Shown here in pieces: positions 16,484 to 25,631 of a DNA stretch of 64,000 nucleotides. The stretch's first letter is position 1. Each line of letters begins with the position of its first letter. Source of the stretch: Promethearchaeota archaeon (GTDB lineage: Archaea; Asgardarchaeota; Lokiarchaeia; Sigyniarchaeales; SOKP01); assembly GCA_018238625.1 (NCBI GenBank), contig JABCSY010000001.1:1-64000 (forward strand), given 5' to 3'. The position numbers were made by a program, and so were the translations under genes. The notes beneath the pieces are model-generated. The model ran no database searches. It worked only from the letters and a program-made list of their open reading frames with translations, and had not been told where the DNA came from.

Positions 16484-18589
16484 TTAGGTAAAATATCTTT
16501 TTCTATCGAATTTTTTGGCATTTCTTCTTAAAAAATCTTCTTCTTGCATATCTTCGTCGATCGATTCGATTTTTTTATCAATCGTGTAGAAATCCTTTTG
16601 TAAGTTCTTAAAATTTTTAAAGAAATCAATTTCCGAGATATTTCCAGATTCAAATTTTGATTCTAACGTTTTTAACGTTTCTTCGAGGCTATATTTTTCT
16701 TTTTCCAATTCAAACATTTTTTTACTTCTCGTTTTATTCATTTTCTTTGAATTAGGTCTTGGAAGATCGTTCGGTTGATTTGACATATTGTCATTATTAA
16801 ACAATTCCGAAAGATGATTCCTCGAATATTCGTTATATTGTGGCATCTGTCTAACTTTTTCATTCAATCGATAATAAGCCGGTTCGTACGAGCGATCATC
16901 AAAATCATTTCTATTTAATGGATTAGAAGAAGGGGCGCTGGATCTTTGTAATTGTTCTAATTTTCTCATTAGAAAGTTTTTCTCTTCAGCATCAGAAAAA
17001 CTGCTTTTATATCCGCTGTTAGACCTTACAGGATCGTAATTCTGTATCCTACCCCTCTCATGGAAATTTTGCATGAAGAATTCATTTTGATTGTAATTTG
17101 GAGGTAAGTAGTGCCTTATAGTGTTATTATAACGATTTAAATCTTCAGTAGTTTGAATTTGGCCGAATCCTTGATTAGAAAATCCTAGATTTTTTTGATA
17201 AAGCAATGGATTTCCGGGCACATTTTGATAATTATTAAATGGATAATTAAAATTATTTGGATAGGTGGGTTGATTTTGATCATGTGGAGCTTGGTGTGGA
17301 ATTTGATTTGGTAAATTCCTTGGATTTTGATTGAATAATGGGTTGGCATTGTGAGGATTAACGAGTACATTATTCGAATTAACATTATTATATTGGCATT
17401 TAATACTAAAGAAAGAATTTATTGTCTCCTCAATATAATTAGTTAAATCGCTCAAATCGACATCAATATCGTAAAGCTTTTTCGCTGCTACTTTATCATA
17501 CACAATAGTTTCATCAAAACTTCTGGCTAGTAGAATATAATCCAATACCCGCGAAATAGAATTTGTAGGAAGAGTGAATTCATATCTACCATAAGGAAAT
17601 TCGATATAAAGCTTTTTAAACACCTTACCTTTTATTTTAACGCTAGTTAAATCTTTAACCGGTGCTTTAAAGATGCCTTTTTGCTTTCTCTTTAATCTTC
17701 CATATTCGTGAACAAACGACAAGTCAAAATTAGTAATAAACAGGATACCTTTATCTTTTTTGTATTTATCTTGTGTGTTAAGACCATTAGCTAATTTTGC
17801 GTATATCGCATAAACAGGTTTTTCATCATCTGCTAAATTAAGAAATTTAACATAGTTTTTGAAATAAAATGTGATTTTATCTATGAAAATAAGATTTTTT
17901 AACAGGTTATCTATGCTAGTATTTATTGTTTTTACATTACTCTGAATAAAATCAGTTATAGAATTATAGCTTCTATTTAAATTTTCTAAAATGTCTTCTA
18001 TAATTCTTATGTTAGAATTTTGTTGAGTGTAAATATTAAAAAAATATTCTTTATTTATAGATAAATGTTGGATAAAATTATGTATTTTTTCGAGAAGAGT
18101 TTCTTTTGCGTATATAAATAGTTTAAAGAGCGCTAAGAGGTCGGACTCCATTTTTGGATAATGATAACACCTTATTGGAGGCGATCGTGCATCTATTACT
18201 TTCTGCCTCATCATATAAAGGGAGTTTACTATATCTCTGAATGGATCAATAAAGGAGCGTGCGTTTTTAATTAATTCTAAAAATTGTTTTTCTAAATCTT
18301 CCTTCTTTTCGTAGATATTAACAATTTGATGAGAATGACACTTGGGACAAGATTTTAAAAGTTGGTTCGTTTGGATTATATTCACATTTCCACAATCGTT
18401 ACAAATCTTTTGTTTGCTTGATCCTGAGATGGTTATATTTTTTGAATTGCAATCTTGACAAACATAAGAATCGATTTTTTCTTCGTGAAGGCAATCAGAA
18501 CAACAACTAACGCCACAATTTTCACAATAATACGCTATCTTCACGTTTCGCTGGCAAAAATGACATATTTGGAAGTGTTGCTCCGACAT
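16484..18589 (-). CDS. B-box/zinc-finger, coiled-coil, PH/GRAM-like protein of unknown function
   Basis: 701 residues with clear modular structure. Residues about 9-50 carry a Cys-rich B-box-like cluster (CHFCQ, CENCG, CCSDCLHEE, CQDC) and 62-87 a zinc ribbon (CNDCG...CPKCHSHQ). Residues 95-250 are long helices, probably coiled coil. Residues about 255-355 are beta-rich with GILFITNFDLSFVHEYGR, VKDLTSVKIKG and KLYIEFPYGRYEFTL, resembling a GRAM/PH-like lipid-binding fold. Residues about 405-610 are Asn/Pro/Gln-rich and probably disordered. The end (about 635-690) is a coiled coil with a SHOCT-like segment (LESKFESGNISEIDFF). The order zinc finger, coil, PH is reminiscent of TRIM-like or membrane-adaptor proteins. 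It faces the ESCRT-III gene convergently. Function unknown. Confidence 0.75.
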   Translation of the reverse strand: MSEQHFQICHFCQRNVKIAYYCENCGVSCCSDCLHEEKIDSYVCQDCNSKNITISGSSKQKICNDCGNVNIIQTNQLLKSCPKCHSHQIVNIYEKKEDLEKQFLELIKNARSFIDPFRDIVNSLYMMRQKVIDARSPPIRCYHYPKMESDLLALFKLFIYAKETLLEKIHNFIQHLSINKEYFFNIYTQQNSNIRIIEDILENLNRSYNSITDFIQSNVKTINTSIDNLLKNLIFIDKITFYFKNYVKFLNLADDEKPVYAIYAKLANGLNTQDKYKKDKGILFITNFDLSFVHEYGRLKRKQKGIFKAPVKDLTSVKIKGKVFKKLYIEFPYGRYEFTLPTNSISRVLDYILLARSFDETIVYDKVAAKKLYDIDVDLSDLTNYIEETINSFFSIKCQYNNVNSNNVLVNPHNANPLFNQNPRNLPNQIPHQAPHDQNQPTYPNNFNYPFNNYQNVPGNPLLYQKNLGFSNQGFGQIQTTEDLNRYNNTIRHYLPPNYNQNEFFMQNFHERGRIQNYDPVRSNSGYKSSFSDAEEKNFLMRKLEQLQRSSAPSSNPLNRNDFDDRSYEPAYYRLNEKVRQMPQYNEYSRNHLSELFNNDNMSNQPNDLPRPNSKKMNKTRSKKMFELEKEKYSLEETLKTLESKFESGNISEIDFFKNFKNLQKDFYTIDKKIESIDEDMQEEDFLRRNAKKFDRKRYFT

Positions 18590-18772
18590 ATTTAAGTTTA
18601 AACCCGACCTAATTTAATTAAAAAAAAATCTATTTTTGATCGCTTTATCAACTGAAATAGATGAAAATAACTTACTAAAATAAGTGTGTTATTTATGTAT
18701 TATCTCGGAAATGCTAAAAATTAGTAAGAAGAGAGTTAGATTTCAATTAATTTTTAAATGAAAACTAAAAAA

Positions 18773-19066
18773 TTATTTAATAATTTTAATTTTAGTCCCC
18801 AGAGCTTGTCCAGGTACCCCGGCTTTTTTGAAGTGGGCTCTAACCGCTCCGCTGTTGCCGTGTGCGCGAGTTATTACAGCTTTTAATTCTTTTCCCGTAG
18901 AACTTACCCAAACTACAGTTCTCCCGCACAGTTTATTAGCCTCTTTTCTAGTCTTAACCTTTGGAAACACGATAATACAATGCTTTAAATGTATAGTATG
19001 GCGCCCCTGTTTATAATTAGAAATTGTGCCTTCCATACCTAATACGTCTAATTTACTCAAAGCCAT
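18773..19066 (-). CDS. rpl35ae: Large ribosomal subunit protein eL33 (L35Ae)
   Basis: 97 residues. The pattern GTISNYKQGRHTIHLKHCIIVF, GRTVVWVSSTGKELKAVITRAHGNSGAVRAHF and GVPGQALGTKIKI is the eL33/L35Ae fold, including the near-invariant HGNSGxVRAxF. An archaeal/eukaryotic ribosomal protein of the large subunit. Solitary here, between the large zinc-finger gene and the divergent ceramidase-fold gene. Confidence 0.95.
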   Translation of the reverse strand: MALSKLDVLGMEGTISNYKQGRHTIHLKHCIIVFPKVKTRKEANKLCGRTVVWVSSTGKELKAVITRAHGNSGAVRAHFKKAGVPGQALGTKIKIIK

Positions 19067-19203
19067 AAAAAAATCAACTCTTTAAATTAATGAATTATTA
19101 GAAAAAATATTTGAAAAGATAAAAATTTTTCGTAAAAGACATTCTTTTAATCTAACTTTTAAAAAAGAAAACTTTTTGAGTAAATTACTTTTAATATTAT
19201 CCA

Positions 19204-20613
19204 ATGAAAGTTGCTTTTAGTAAGTTAAATATTACTCCCAAAGAATATGTATCTAAACCTTTGGCAGGATATACACGCAAAAAACCCTGTTTAGGGAAGT
19301 TAGATGACATTTATGTTCATAGCGTTTTAATAGAAAGCAATTCAGTAGCGTCTAATAAAGATTTCTTGCTTCTAATATCTTTAGATTTGTTAAAAGTTCC
19401 TTTATCTATAACAAAATACATTAGAAATAAAATAATTAAGAAATATCCCTCTTTAAATTTTGAAAGCATTTTAGTGCATGCCACCCATACTCACGCTGCT
19501 TTTGATTTAACGGGCGAGTTTTATTGGCCTGGAGGGGCTCTAAATGTAATGAAGGGTATTATGTTTGGTGCGAATAGGAACGATAAATATATCGTATGGT
19601 TCGCTGATAAAATACTGAAAATGGTCGAAGGATTATTTAATGATTTAAAGTCTTGCAAAATTGCGTGGAAAACGGAACTCTTTAATCCAGACATCGTAAT
19701 CAACAGAAGACACCCCTCTAGGAAGACTCTTCCTCATTTAGGAGTAATAACTTTTAAAAGTCTAGAAGAAAATGAATTATTAGGTTTTATTATTAACTAT
19801 GCGTGCCACCCTACGACTCTATCTTTTCAGAATAACAAATTATCTGCCGATTATCCGGGTCGTATAATTCAAAAAATTAACGAATTGACAAATAATAAAG
19901 TAAAAGCAATATATTTCAATGGTCCATCTGGAGATTTAAACCCTATAACAACATGTGGGACGGAATACGAACAATTTGAATTGGATAAAACGCCAATATA
20001 CGATCAACTAGGTACTTACAATCATACAGAAAGAATTGGATATACGATTGCTGAAGAAGCGTTGAAATTAGCTAATTCTATTTCTGAAAACGATTATTAT
20101 AGCGCCATCGAATTCCAAATATATGCACACGAGTTTTGGATTCCAATGAAAGATCACAAGTATTTTTCTAAACAATGGTTTACAAACAAATTAATTTACG
20201 CAATTAAGAAATTATTCTTGCTAAACATTGCTAGATACACAATGATAAATTCTAATTTTCCAATTTTTATCATTGACAAAAAGAAAGGTAATTTCAGATG
20301 CAAAACTATTATTCAATACATCAAGGTTAGGGCAAAATCAAAATCTAAGGAAAAAGAATTTAGTTTAATGACAATTCCCGGAGAATTGTTTGAAGAAATA
20401 GGAAAAAGCTTACTTAAAGCGTCTTTAACTGGAAGGAATAATATTTTTATTTTTCAGAATGCTCAAGATTGGATAGGATATCTATTTCCTCTACACGAAT
20501 ACGTTGAGGAAGGAGGTTATGAGCCAATACCAAGTTTTAGCCCTCTCGGGGGTTATTTTGTAGAAAATGAAATGCTTAGACTTTTAACAAAAATTAGTAA
20601 TGAAATTAAATAA
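19204..20613 (+). CDS. Neutral/alkaline ceramidase-fold protein, nucleophile Ser replaced
   Basis: 469 residues, matching the N-terminal catalytic domain family of neutral/alkaline non-lysosomal ceramidases (PF04734-type). It retains LVHATHTHAAFD (zinc-binding HxHTH), INYACHPTTL and LSADYPG. The motif that in true ceramidases is GDVSPN, holding the Ser nucleophile, reads GPSGDLNP here, so the Ser is Asn. There is no signal peptide and no C-terminal Ig-like domain. It is best treated as an uncharacterised zinc hydrolase of the family, not as a ceramidase. Start ATG 19204 sits immediately downstream of an A/T-rich promoter gap. Confidence 0.78.
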   Translation: MKVAFSKLNITPKEYVSKPLAGYTRKKPCLGKLDDIYVHSVLIESNSVASNKDFLLLISLDLLKVPLSITKYIRNKIIKKYPSLNFESILVHATHTHAAFDLTGEFYWPGGALNVMKGIMFGANRNDKYIVWFADKILKMVEGLFNDLKSCKIAWKTELFNPDIVINRRHPSRKTLPHLGVITFKSLEENELLGFIINYACHPTTLSFQNNKLSADYPGRIIQKINELTNNKVKAIYFNGPSGDLNPITTCGTEYEQFELDKTPIYDQLGTYNHTERIGYTIAEEALKLANSISENDYYSAIEFQIYAHEFWIPMKDHKYFSKQWFTNKLIYAIKKLFLLNIARYTMINSNFPIFIIDKKKGNFRCKTIIQYIKVRAKSKSKEKEFSLMTIPGELFEEIGKSLLKASLTGRNNIFIFQNAQDWIGYLFPLHEYVEEGGYEPIPSFSPLGGYFVENEMLRLLTKISNEIK

Positions 20614-20627
20614 ATTTCTTCGTGTTT

Positions 20628-21833
20628 TTATTTTATTAATTCTTCCGCTAGTTCCCACGCTTTGTTATTTAAGGTTATGATTTTCTTCGTAAAATCGTCG
20701 CTAGAAAGAGATGTTTCTTGATTTGTAACGTTCTCTACATCGCTTAGTAATTTTTTTTCTACATCTCTTAATCTGTTGATATATTCTTGCTTTTCTGGTT
20801 TAATCGTGCGTTTTTTATATGGTCTTATAAATTCTTTATGCCTTGACCAAAACCAAGATGAATCTAGCTCCTTGTATGGTCCAGGCTTTTCTGTAGAAAA
20901 TATTTGTCCTTGTCCCGGAAAAATATATGGTTTAAAGGTATTTAAGCACGGAAGTGACCCTCCAGTGAACCAATGTATAGATTTACCATCTTTTTTTAGG
21001 TGTGATACTTGAGAGCCTGTTGATTGAAACGACCCATGCATGCATATTCCTACATTGTGTTCCCTCAAAAACTCCATCATTAAAGCTGGAGTAATCTTTT
21101 GATTATTATCGTTTAACATCGCCAATGAACACCCATCTCGTGTATTATGTGAAAAACTATCGGGAATTTGAGGGTCTGAAAAAATCATAGCGAAATCAAA
21201 ATCGTTGTCGTCTTTACAATATCCTTTTTCAATAGCGTGTTGGATTATACCTTTTCGCCTAATATCACCTTTTCCCCTAATTGATAGGTTGTTGGAAATT
21301 GATCTTACATCCTTAACAATTTCTGCAATCCACCATTTGTCAGCTGTTTCTAATACATAAGCTTCTTTTGTATCCGCAATTAAAAACGAATTGTGGTATG
21401 TCCAACCTTGTTGCCCATAAGCACAACCTCCTCCTTGCCCAAATTTCTCTAACAAATCTGTGATTACATTTAACGCTTCTTTAGCCGATTGTCCTCGCTC
21501 CACGCCTAAGCGTAGTAAATCCATCCCTAATAATCCCATATCTTGATAATTTTCTTTTGAATATACTGCCTCGTTTCCTATTACAACGCCATATGAATTT
21601 GCGGCCATTTCAGCTCCAAACATCCAATAAGGTTGTGAGAGGATAGTCTCATGTGTTTCAGAGACTTGTGGAATGGAGATATAGGTACATTTTACTTCTT
21701 CTCCTTTGGAATATTGCGTTCGGGGAAGGTGAGTTACCAGTTGGGCTTCAGATTGAGGTCTATCACTATTCTTTCCAAAAACTACATTTCCATCTTTGGT
21801 TGAATTTCCTAATGCTACTAATGTATCGCACAT
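20628..21833 (-). CDS. Secernin-type C69 family peptidase
   Basis: 401 residues. The start MCDTLVALGNSTKDG places Cys2 where it can become the N-terminal nucleophile after removal of Met, as in Ntn-hydrolase-fold C69 dipeptidases and secernins. FGKNSDRP, ANSYGVVIGNEAVYS, GMDLLRLGVERGQSAKEAL and WKT-like HNSFLIADTKEAYVLET all match secernin. It is convergent with the ceramidase-fold gene (14 bases apart). Next to it, a D-aminoacylase is transcribed divergently, so both flanking genes cleave amide bonds; whether they share a pathway is unknown. Confidence 0.9.
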   Translation of the reverse strand: MCDTLVALGNSTKDGNVVFGKNSDRPQSEAQLVTHLPRTQYSKGEEVKCTYISIPQVSETHETILSQPYWMFGAEMAANSYGVVIGNEAVYSKENYQDMGLLGMDLLRLGVERGQSAKEALNVITDLLEKFGQGGGCAYGQQGWTYHNSFLIADTKEAYVLETADKWWIAEIVKDVRSISNNLSIRGKGDIRRKGIIQHAIEKGYCKDDNDFDFAMIFSDPQIPDSFSHNTRDGCSLAMLNDNNQKITPALMMEFLREHNVGICMHGSFQSTGSQVSHLKKDGKSIHWFTGGSLPCLNTFKPYIFPGQGQIFSTEKPGPYKELDSSWFWSRHKEFIRPYKKRTIKPEKQEYINRLRDVEKKLLSDVENVTNQETSLSSDDFTKKIITLNNKAWELAEELIK

Positions 21834-21974
21834 AATTTCTTCTAAATCTTCATTTTATTTATTTAATTCTATAAGAATAGCTCAATAAAAATTTTAATTA
21901 TTTAATTTAATAACTACAGTTAAAATAAAATTGTTAATTTCTTAAAATAAGAAAAACTGGAAAATAAATTATAG

Positions 21975-23624
21975 TTGATATTAGTGGGATTATTAATTAA
22001 AAATGGACTGATTTTAGATGGTACTGGTTCACAAGGCTTTATATCAGATATTTTAATTAAAGGGGATAAGGTTGTTCAAATCAAGCAAAACATTGATGTA
22101 GCTGGAACAGAAATAATTGACGCTTCAAATAAAGTTGTTGCCCCAGGTTTTATTGACATGCATCATCACGGAGATCTTTCAATTATGGAGATAAATAAAG
22201 CTGAAGCGTCTATAATGCAGGGTGTAACGACGCTCGTAGTAGGAATGTGCGGATTGGGCCTTGCTCCTGCTAACGAAAAAGTGAGAGATTATTACTATAA
22301 TTTCGTTAAAAACATTTTTGGATCCTCTGATATATTGTATGATACAATTCAAGAATACATGGATGCGATTGCAAAAAAAGGGGTTTCTGTTAATCTTGCT
22401 TTTTTTATCCCGCACGGAAACGTTAGGTTTTTAGTTTTGGGATCTGAAAGGCAACCCGCAAACGAAAGGGAGATGGAAGAGATGAAAAAAAGCGTAGAAG
22501 AAGGGATGAAAGCTGGAGCGTTTGGGTTAACCACGGGTTTGATTTACCCTCCAGGCTCTATAACCTCTACAGAAGAAATAATTGAACTATGTAAAATTGT
22601 AGCTCAATATAAGGGAATTTACGATTCGCACATGAGAAACGAAGGAGGAGATGTAATCAAGATAGGTATGACAGAACTTATAAGAATTGCCAGAGAAGCA
22701 AACGTTCAAGCGCAAATTTCTCATTGGAAAGCTGGAAGTAGTTTTGCTTGGAAATTAACTTCAGATATGATTAATTTAGTTAAAGAAGCTAGAGAACAGG
22801 GGTTAAAAATCTATGCTGATTTATATCCTTACGAAGAAAGTTCTACAAGTCTATCTTATATCCTACTTCAACCTTGGGTTTATGATAATTTTAAAGAAAA
22901 TCTCACTGATTTAGAAAAAAGAAAAAAAATTATCAATGAAATATTTAATTTAATATCAGCTAATTTTTTATCAAGCGCCCCTAAAGTAATAAAACTTGTC
23001 CCTAAAGTTATTTTACGAAAATTTCTCTTAAAATTTTTTAAAAAATCAGTGAGAATAATTAGTGTAACGCATAATCATAAAATAGAGGGAGAATTTTTAG
23101 GGCGCGCTATCAAAATTTTATATCCAAAAAGAAAATTTGTTGATGGTTTATTAGATTTTGTAAGAGATGAAGAAGGAGGAATAATGGTTTCAATGAGAAT
23201 GATGAGTGAAGCAAAAAGCATTAATTTCCTTTTTAAACAAGACTTTGTATGCGTAGGCTCTGACGGTTTCTTGGTTAAAGATGTAAATACTCACCCACGA
23301 TCGTACGGGACATTTCCTAAAATCTTATCTAAATATGTAAGGGAAAAAAACTTAATATCCTTAGAAAAAGCAATTAAGAAGATGACTTCCTTACCGGCGA
23401 CCATATTGGGATTAAGTGATCGCGGCGAAATTAAAGAAAACAAAAAAGCTGATATTGTAATATTTGACTTTGAAAAAATAGAAGATAAATCTACATACAA
23501 AAATGGGCGGCAATTTCCTGAAGGAATTGACTACGTTATCGTAAATGGTAAAATAGTCGTTAAGAAAGGCATCCATACAGGGGCTTTAAACGGCCAAATC
23601 CTAAAACATAAAAGCGATAAATAG
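21975..23624 (+). CDS. N-acyl-D-amino-acid deacylase (D-aminoacylase) family amidohydrolase
   Basis: 549 residues, the family's usual length is about 480-550. The amidohydrolase barrel begins at VVAPGFIDMHHHGD (metal His pair). GMCGLG carries the Cys seen in D-aminoacylases, DSHMRNEG and QISHWKAG supply the next His ligands, and VGSDGF the Asp. The N- and C-terminal strands form the urease-like beta-sandwich (LIKNGLILDGTG, DIVIFDFEKI, VIVNGKIVVKKG). It should hydrolyse N-acyl-D-amino acids or a related amide/hydantoin. The start is TTG 21975 or the in-frame GTG at 21984; the sequence does not decide between them. Confidence 0.85.
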   Translation: MILVGLLIKNGLILDGTGSQGFISDILIKGDKVVQIKQNIDVAGTEIIDASNKVVAPGFIDMHHHGDLSIMEINKAEASIMQGVTTLVVGMCGLGLAPANEKVRDYYYNFVKNIFGSSDILYDTIQEYMDAIAKKGVSVNLAFFIPHGNVRFLVLGSERQPANEREMEEMKKSVEEGMKAGAFGLTTGLIYPPGSITSTEEIIELCKIVAQYKGIYDSHMRNEGGDVIKIGMTELIRIAREANVQAQISHWKAGSSFAWKLTSDMINLVKEAREQGLKIYADLYPYEESSTSLSYILLQPWVYDNFKENLTDLEKRKKIINEIFNLISANFLSSAPKVIKLVPKVILRKFLLKFFKKSVRIISVTHNHKIEGEFLGRAIKILYPKRKFVDGLLDFVRDEEGGIMVSMRMMSEAKSINFLFKQDFVCVGSDGFLVKDVNTHPRSYGTFPKILSKYVREKNLISLEKAIKKMTSLPATILGLSDRGEIKENKKADIVIFDFEKIEDKSTYKNGRQFPEGIDYVIVNGKIVVKKGIHTGALNGQILKHKSDK

Positions 23625-23786
23625 ATTTATAAAAATCTCATATTTTACCACGATTGACCCAAACAATAGATAAATTTAATTAAACTTTAATAAAAGTAAT
23701 ATTTTAAGACTTTGACTAAATAATAATAATTAAATAAGTCTTGAGCTTTTTTCCGGTAAATTAAATTCTTGAAAAAATGAGATAAT

Positions 23787-25580
23787 TTGATAGAAAATAA
23801 GAAAAAAGTATGGATTTTTTCATTTGAGTACGCTGGTGTAGCTAAAGTTGGAGGCCTTGGGGAAGTACCGGCAAACCAAGCAAAACAATTAGCCGATCAG
23901 TTTGATATAACCGTATTTATGCCGTCTCATGGGCAACTTGAAAATTTAAAAACCAAATTTAATTTGGAAAAATTACCATTCACTTGTGTCGGTCAAATTA
24001 ATCCTTCTTTTAGCGGAATAAATGAACAGGAAGAGAGCTATTTTATTTCATTTTATAAATTTAAAATGAAAAATGTCAACATCATTTTAGTTTCTGGAGA
24101 GAATGATTTCACCTCAAAGTATTTAGATGATAAGACGGTTTATAATCCAGAATCAATAAAAGGCAAGATATCTCTATTTAGTATTGGGATTCAGTGTTTA
24201 GTAGAATTCTTTCTAGAAAATAATAAAAAAGATTTGCCTGAAGTTGTTCATTTGCACGATTATCACGTTGTTTTGCCCTACATAGGAATGAAACAGATCT
24301 TAGCAAAAAATAGTTTAAATATTGCTTCAATATTAACGATACACTTATTAACTTGGCCAAGGTTCGAATACAACTTTTATAGAGCAAGTGGAATAGATGA
24401 AACGCCTATTAGAGTCTTGTTAAATGAAGGGTTTAAAATGTTAAATTTGAATGAAATATTTAGACTATCTAATGAATTTAACGAATCGGGCGATGAGTAT
24501 ACAATACCCACAGTTGAAAAGATTGGAGCTATTATATCAGATGTGGTTACTACAGTTAGTCAATCATATTTAATTTCAGACATTATTCCAAACTGTGGCA
24601 AAAAATTAATAGAGTTCAAAGCTGATTTTGTTTGGGATGGATGCGATTGGGACTATTATGAGATTTATAAAAAAGTAGGGACAATTCATGGAAAAGAAAT
24701 TCGCGAATTCCTAAATCTCTCTGAAGAAAATGAGATTACAACTATCAACATGAGAAAGTTCCTTTTAGAATACAAAATAGGTAATCTCAGTCAAAGCCCA
24801 TTAATTAATTCTAAATCCGTTTTAGATACAATAAACGAAATATCAAACGGAAATCCTTTTATTAAAAACGGAAATATTAAAGCCTTTTCAGAATCAGGCC
24901 CGTTAGTTCTTACAACAGGAAGGGTTTCTCCTCAAAAAGGTTTTGAAATTATATTTGAAGCAATTCCAGAGGTCTTAAAAACAGTTCATAATGCAAAATT
25001 CCTTTTTCTCATATTACCAACTGATTATAGCTTGAATGAAATAAAATCATATGCTCACTATGTTAAACAATATCCTGAAAACATACGCATAATTTTCGGA
25101 GTAGCTTCCGATATTTTTTATCTGGCACACATATCTGCCGATGTATTTGTATCTCTTTCCCGATGGGAACCATTTGGTATTATGGCATTAGAAGCTATGG
25201 CATCTAAAATGCCCATCATTGCAAGTAAAGTTGGAGGCTTACAAGAAACCATCATTGATGTAAAAATGTTTCCCAAAATAGGTACTGGCATTCTAATAGA
25301 AAAAGATAACCCCCATCAATTTGCAACGGCATTAATTTCCCTCTTAAAATCGTCAGAAGTTGCTCAACATATGAAAGATTCCGAAAATATTACAATCTAT
25401 GATATTGATATTCTAAATATCATTAACCAGATACCAGATGAAGTTATTAAATCACATGTTTTATTAGATCCATATTATTTTCTGAAAATTAAGGAAAATT
25501 GCTACAAAAGAGTCAAGACCAATTTTACGTGGAGCATCGTTTCTAAAAAACTAGCTAATCTGTATCTTAATTTACATTAA
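23787..25580 (+). CDS. Glycogen/starch synthase, GT5 family
   Basis: 597 residues. The N-terminal Rossmann domain starts with FSFEYAGVAKVGGLGEVPANQAKQL, including the KxGGLG sugar-nucleotide loop. The C-terminal domain has TTGRVSPQKGFEII and SRWEPFGIMALEAMASKMPIIASKVGGLQETI, with the conserved Glu pair of retaining GT-B enzymes. It elongates alpha-1,4-glucan from ADP- or UDP-glucose. It is longer than bacterial GlgA (about 480) because of insertions around residues 300-370. The ORF begins at TTG 23787. Together with the GH57 enzyme it suggests internal glucan storage. Confidence 0.88.
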   Translation: MIENKKKVWIFSFEYAGVAKVGGLGEVPANQAKQLADQFDITVFMPSHGQLENLKTKFNLEKLPFTCVGQINPSFSGINEQEESYFISFYKFKMKNVNIILVSGENDFTSKYLDDKTVYNPESIKGKISLFSIGIQCLVEFFLENNKKDLPEVVHLHDYHVVLPYIGMKQILAKNSLNIASILTIHLLTWPRFEYNFYRASGIDETPIRVLLNEGFKMLNLNEIFRLSNEFNESGDEYTIPTVEKIGAIISDVVTTVSQSYLISDIIPNCGKKLIEFKADFVWDGCDWDYYEIYKKVGTIHGKEIREFLNLSEENEITTINMRKFLLEYKIGNLSQSPLINSKSVLDTINEISNGNPFIKNGNIKAFSESGPLVLTTGRVSPQKGFEIIFEAIPEVLKTVHNAKFLFLILPTDYSLNEIKSYAHYVKQYPENIRIIFGVASDIFYLAHISADVFVSLSRWEPFGIMALEAMASKMPIIASKVGGLQETIIDVKMFPKIGTGILIEKDNPHQFATALISLLKSSEVAQHMKDSENITIYDIDILNIINQIPDEVIKSHVLLDPYYFLKIKENCYKRVKTNFTWSIVSKKLANLYLNLH

Positions 25581-25631
25581 ATACGCTAAACTTCTTGAAT
25601 TGATGTAAATCAATTGGTTCTCTCTAATATT

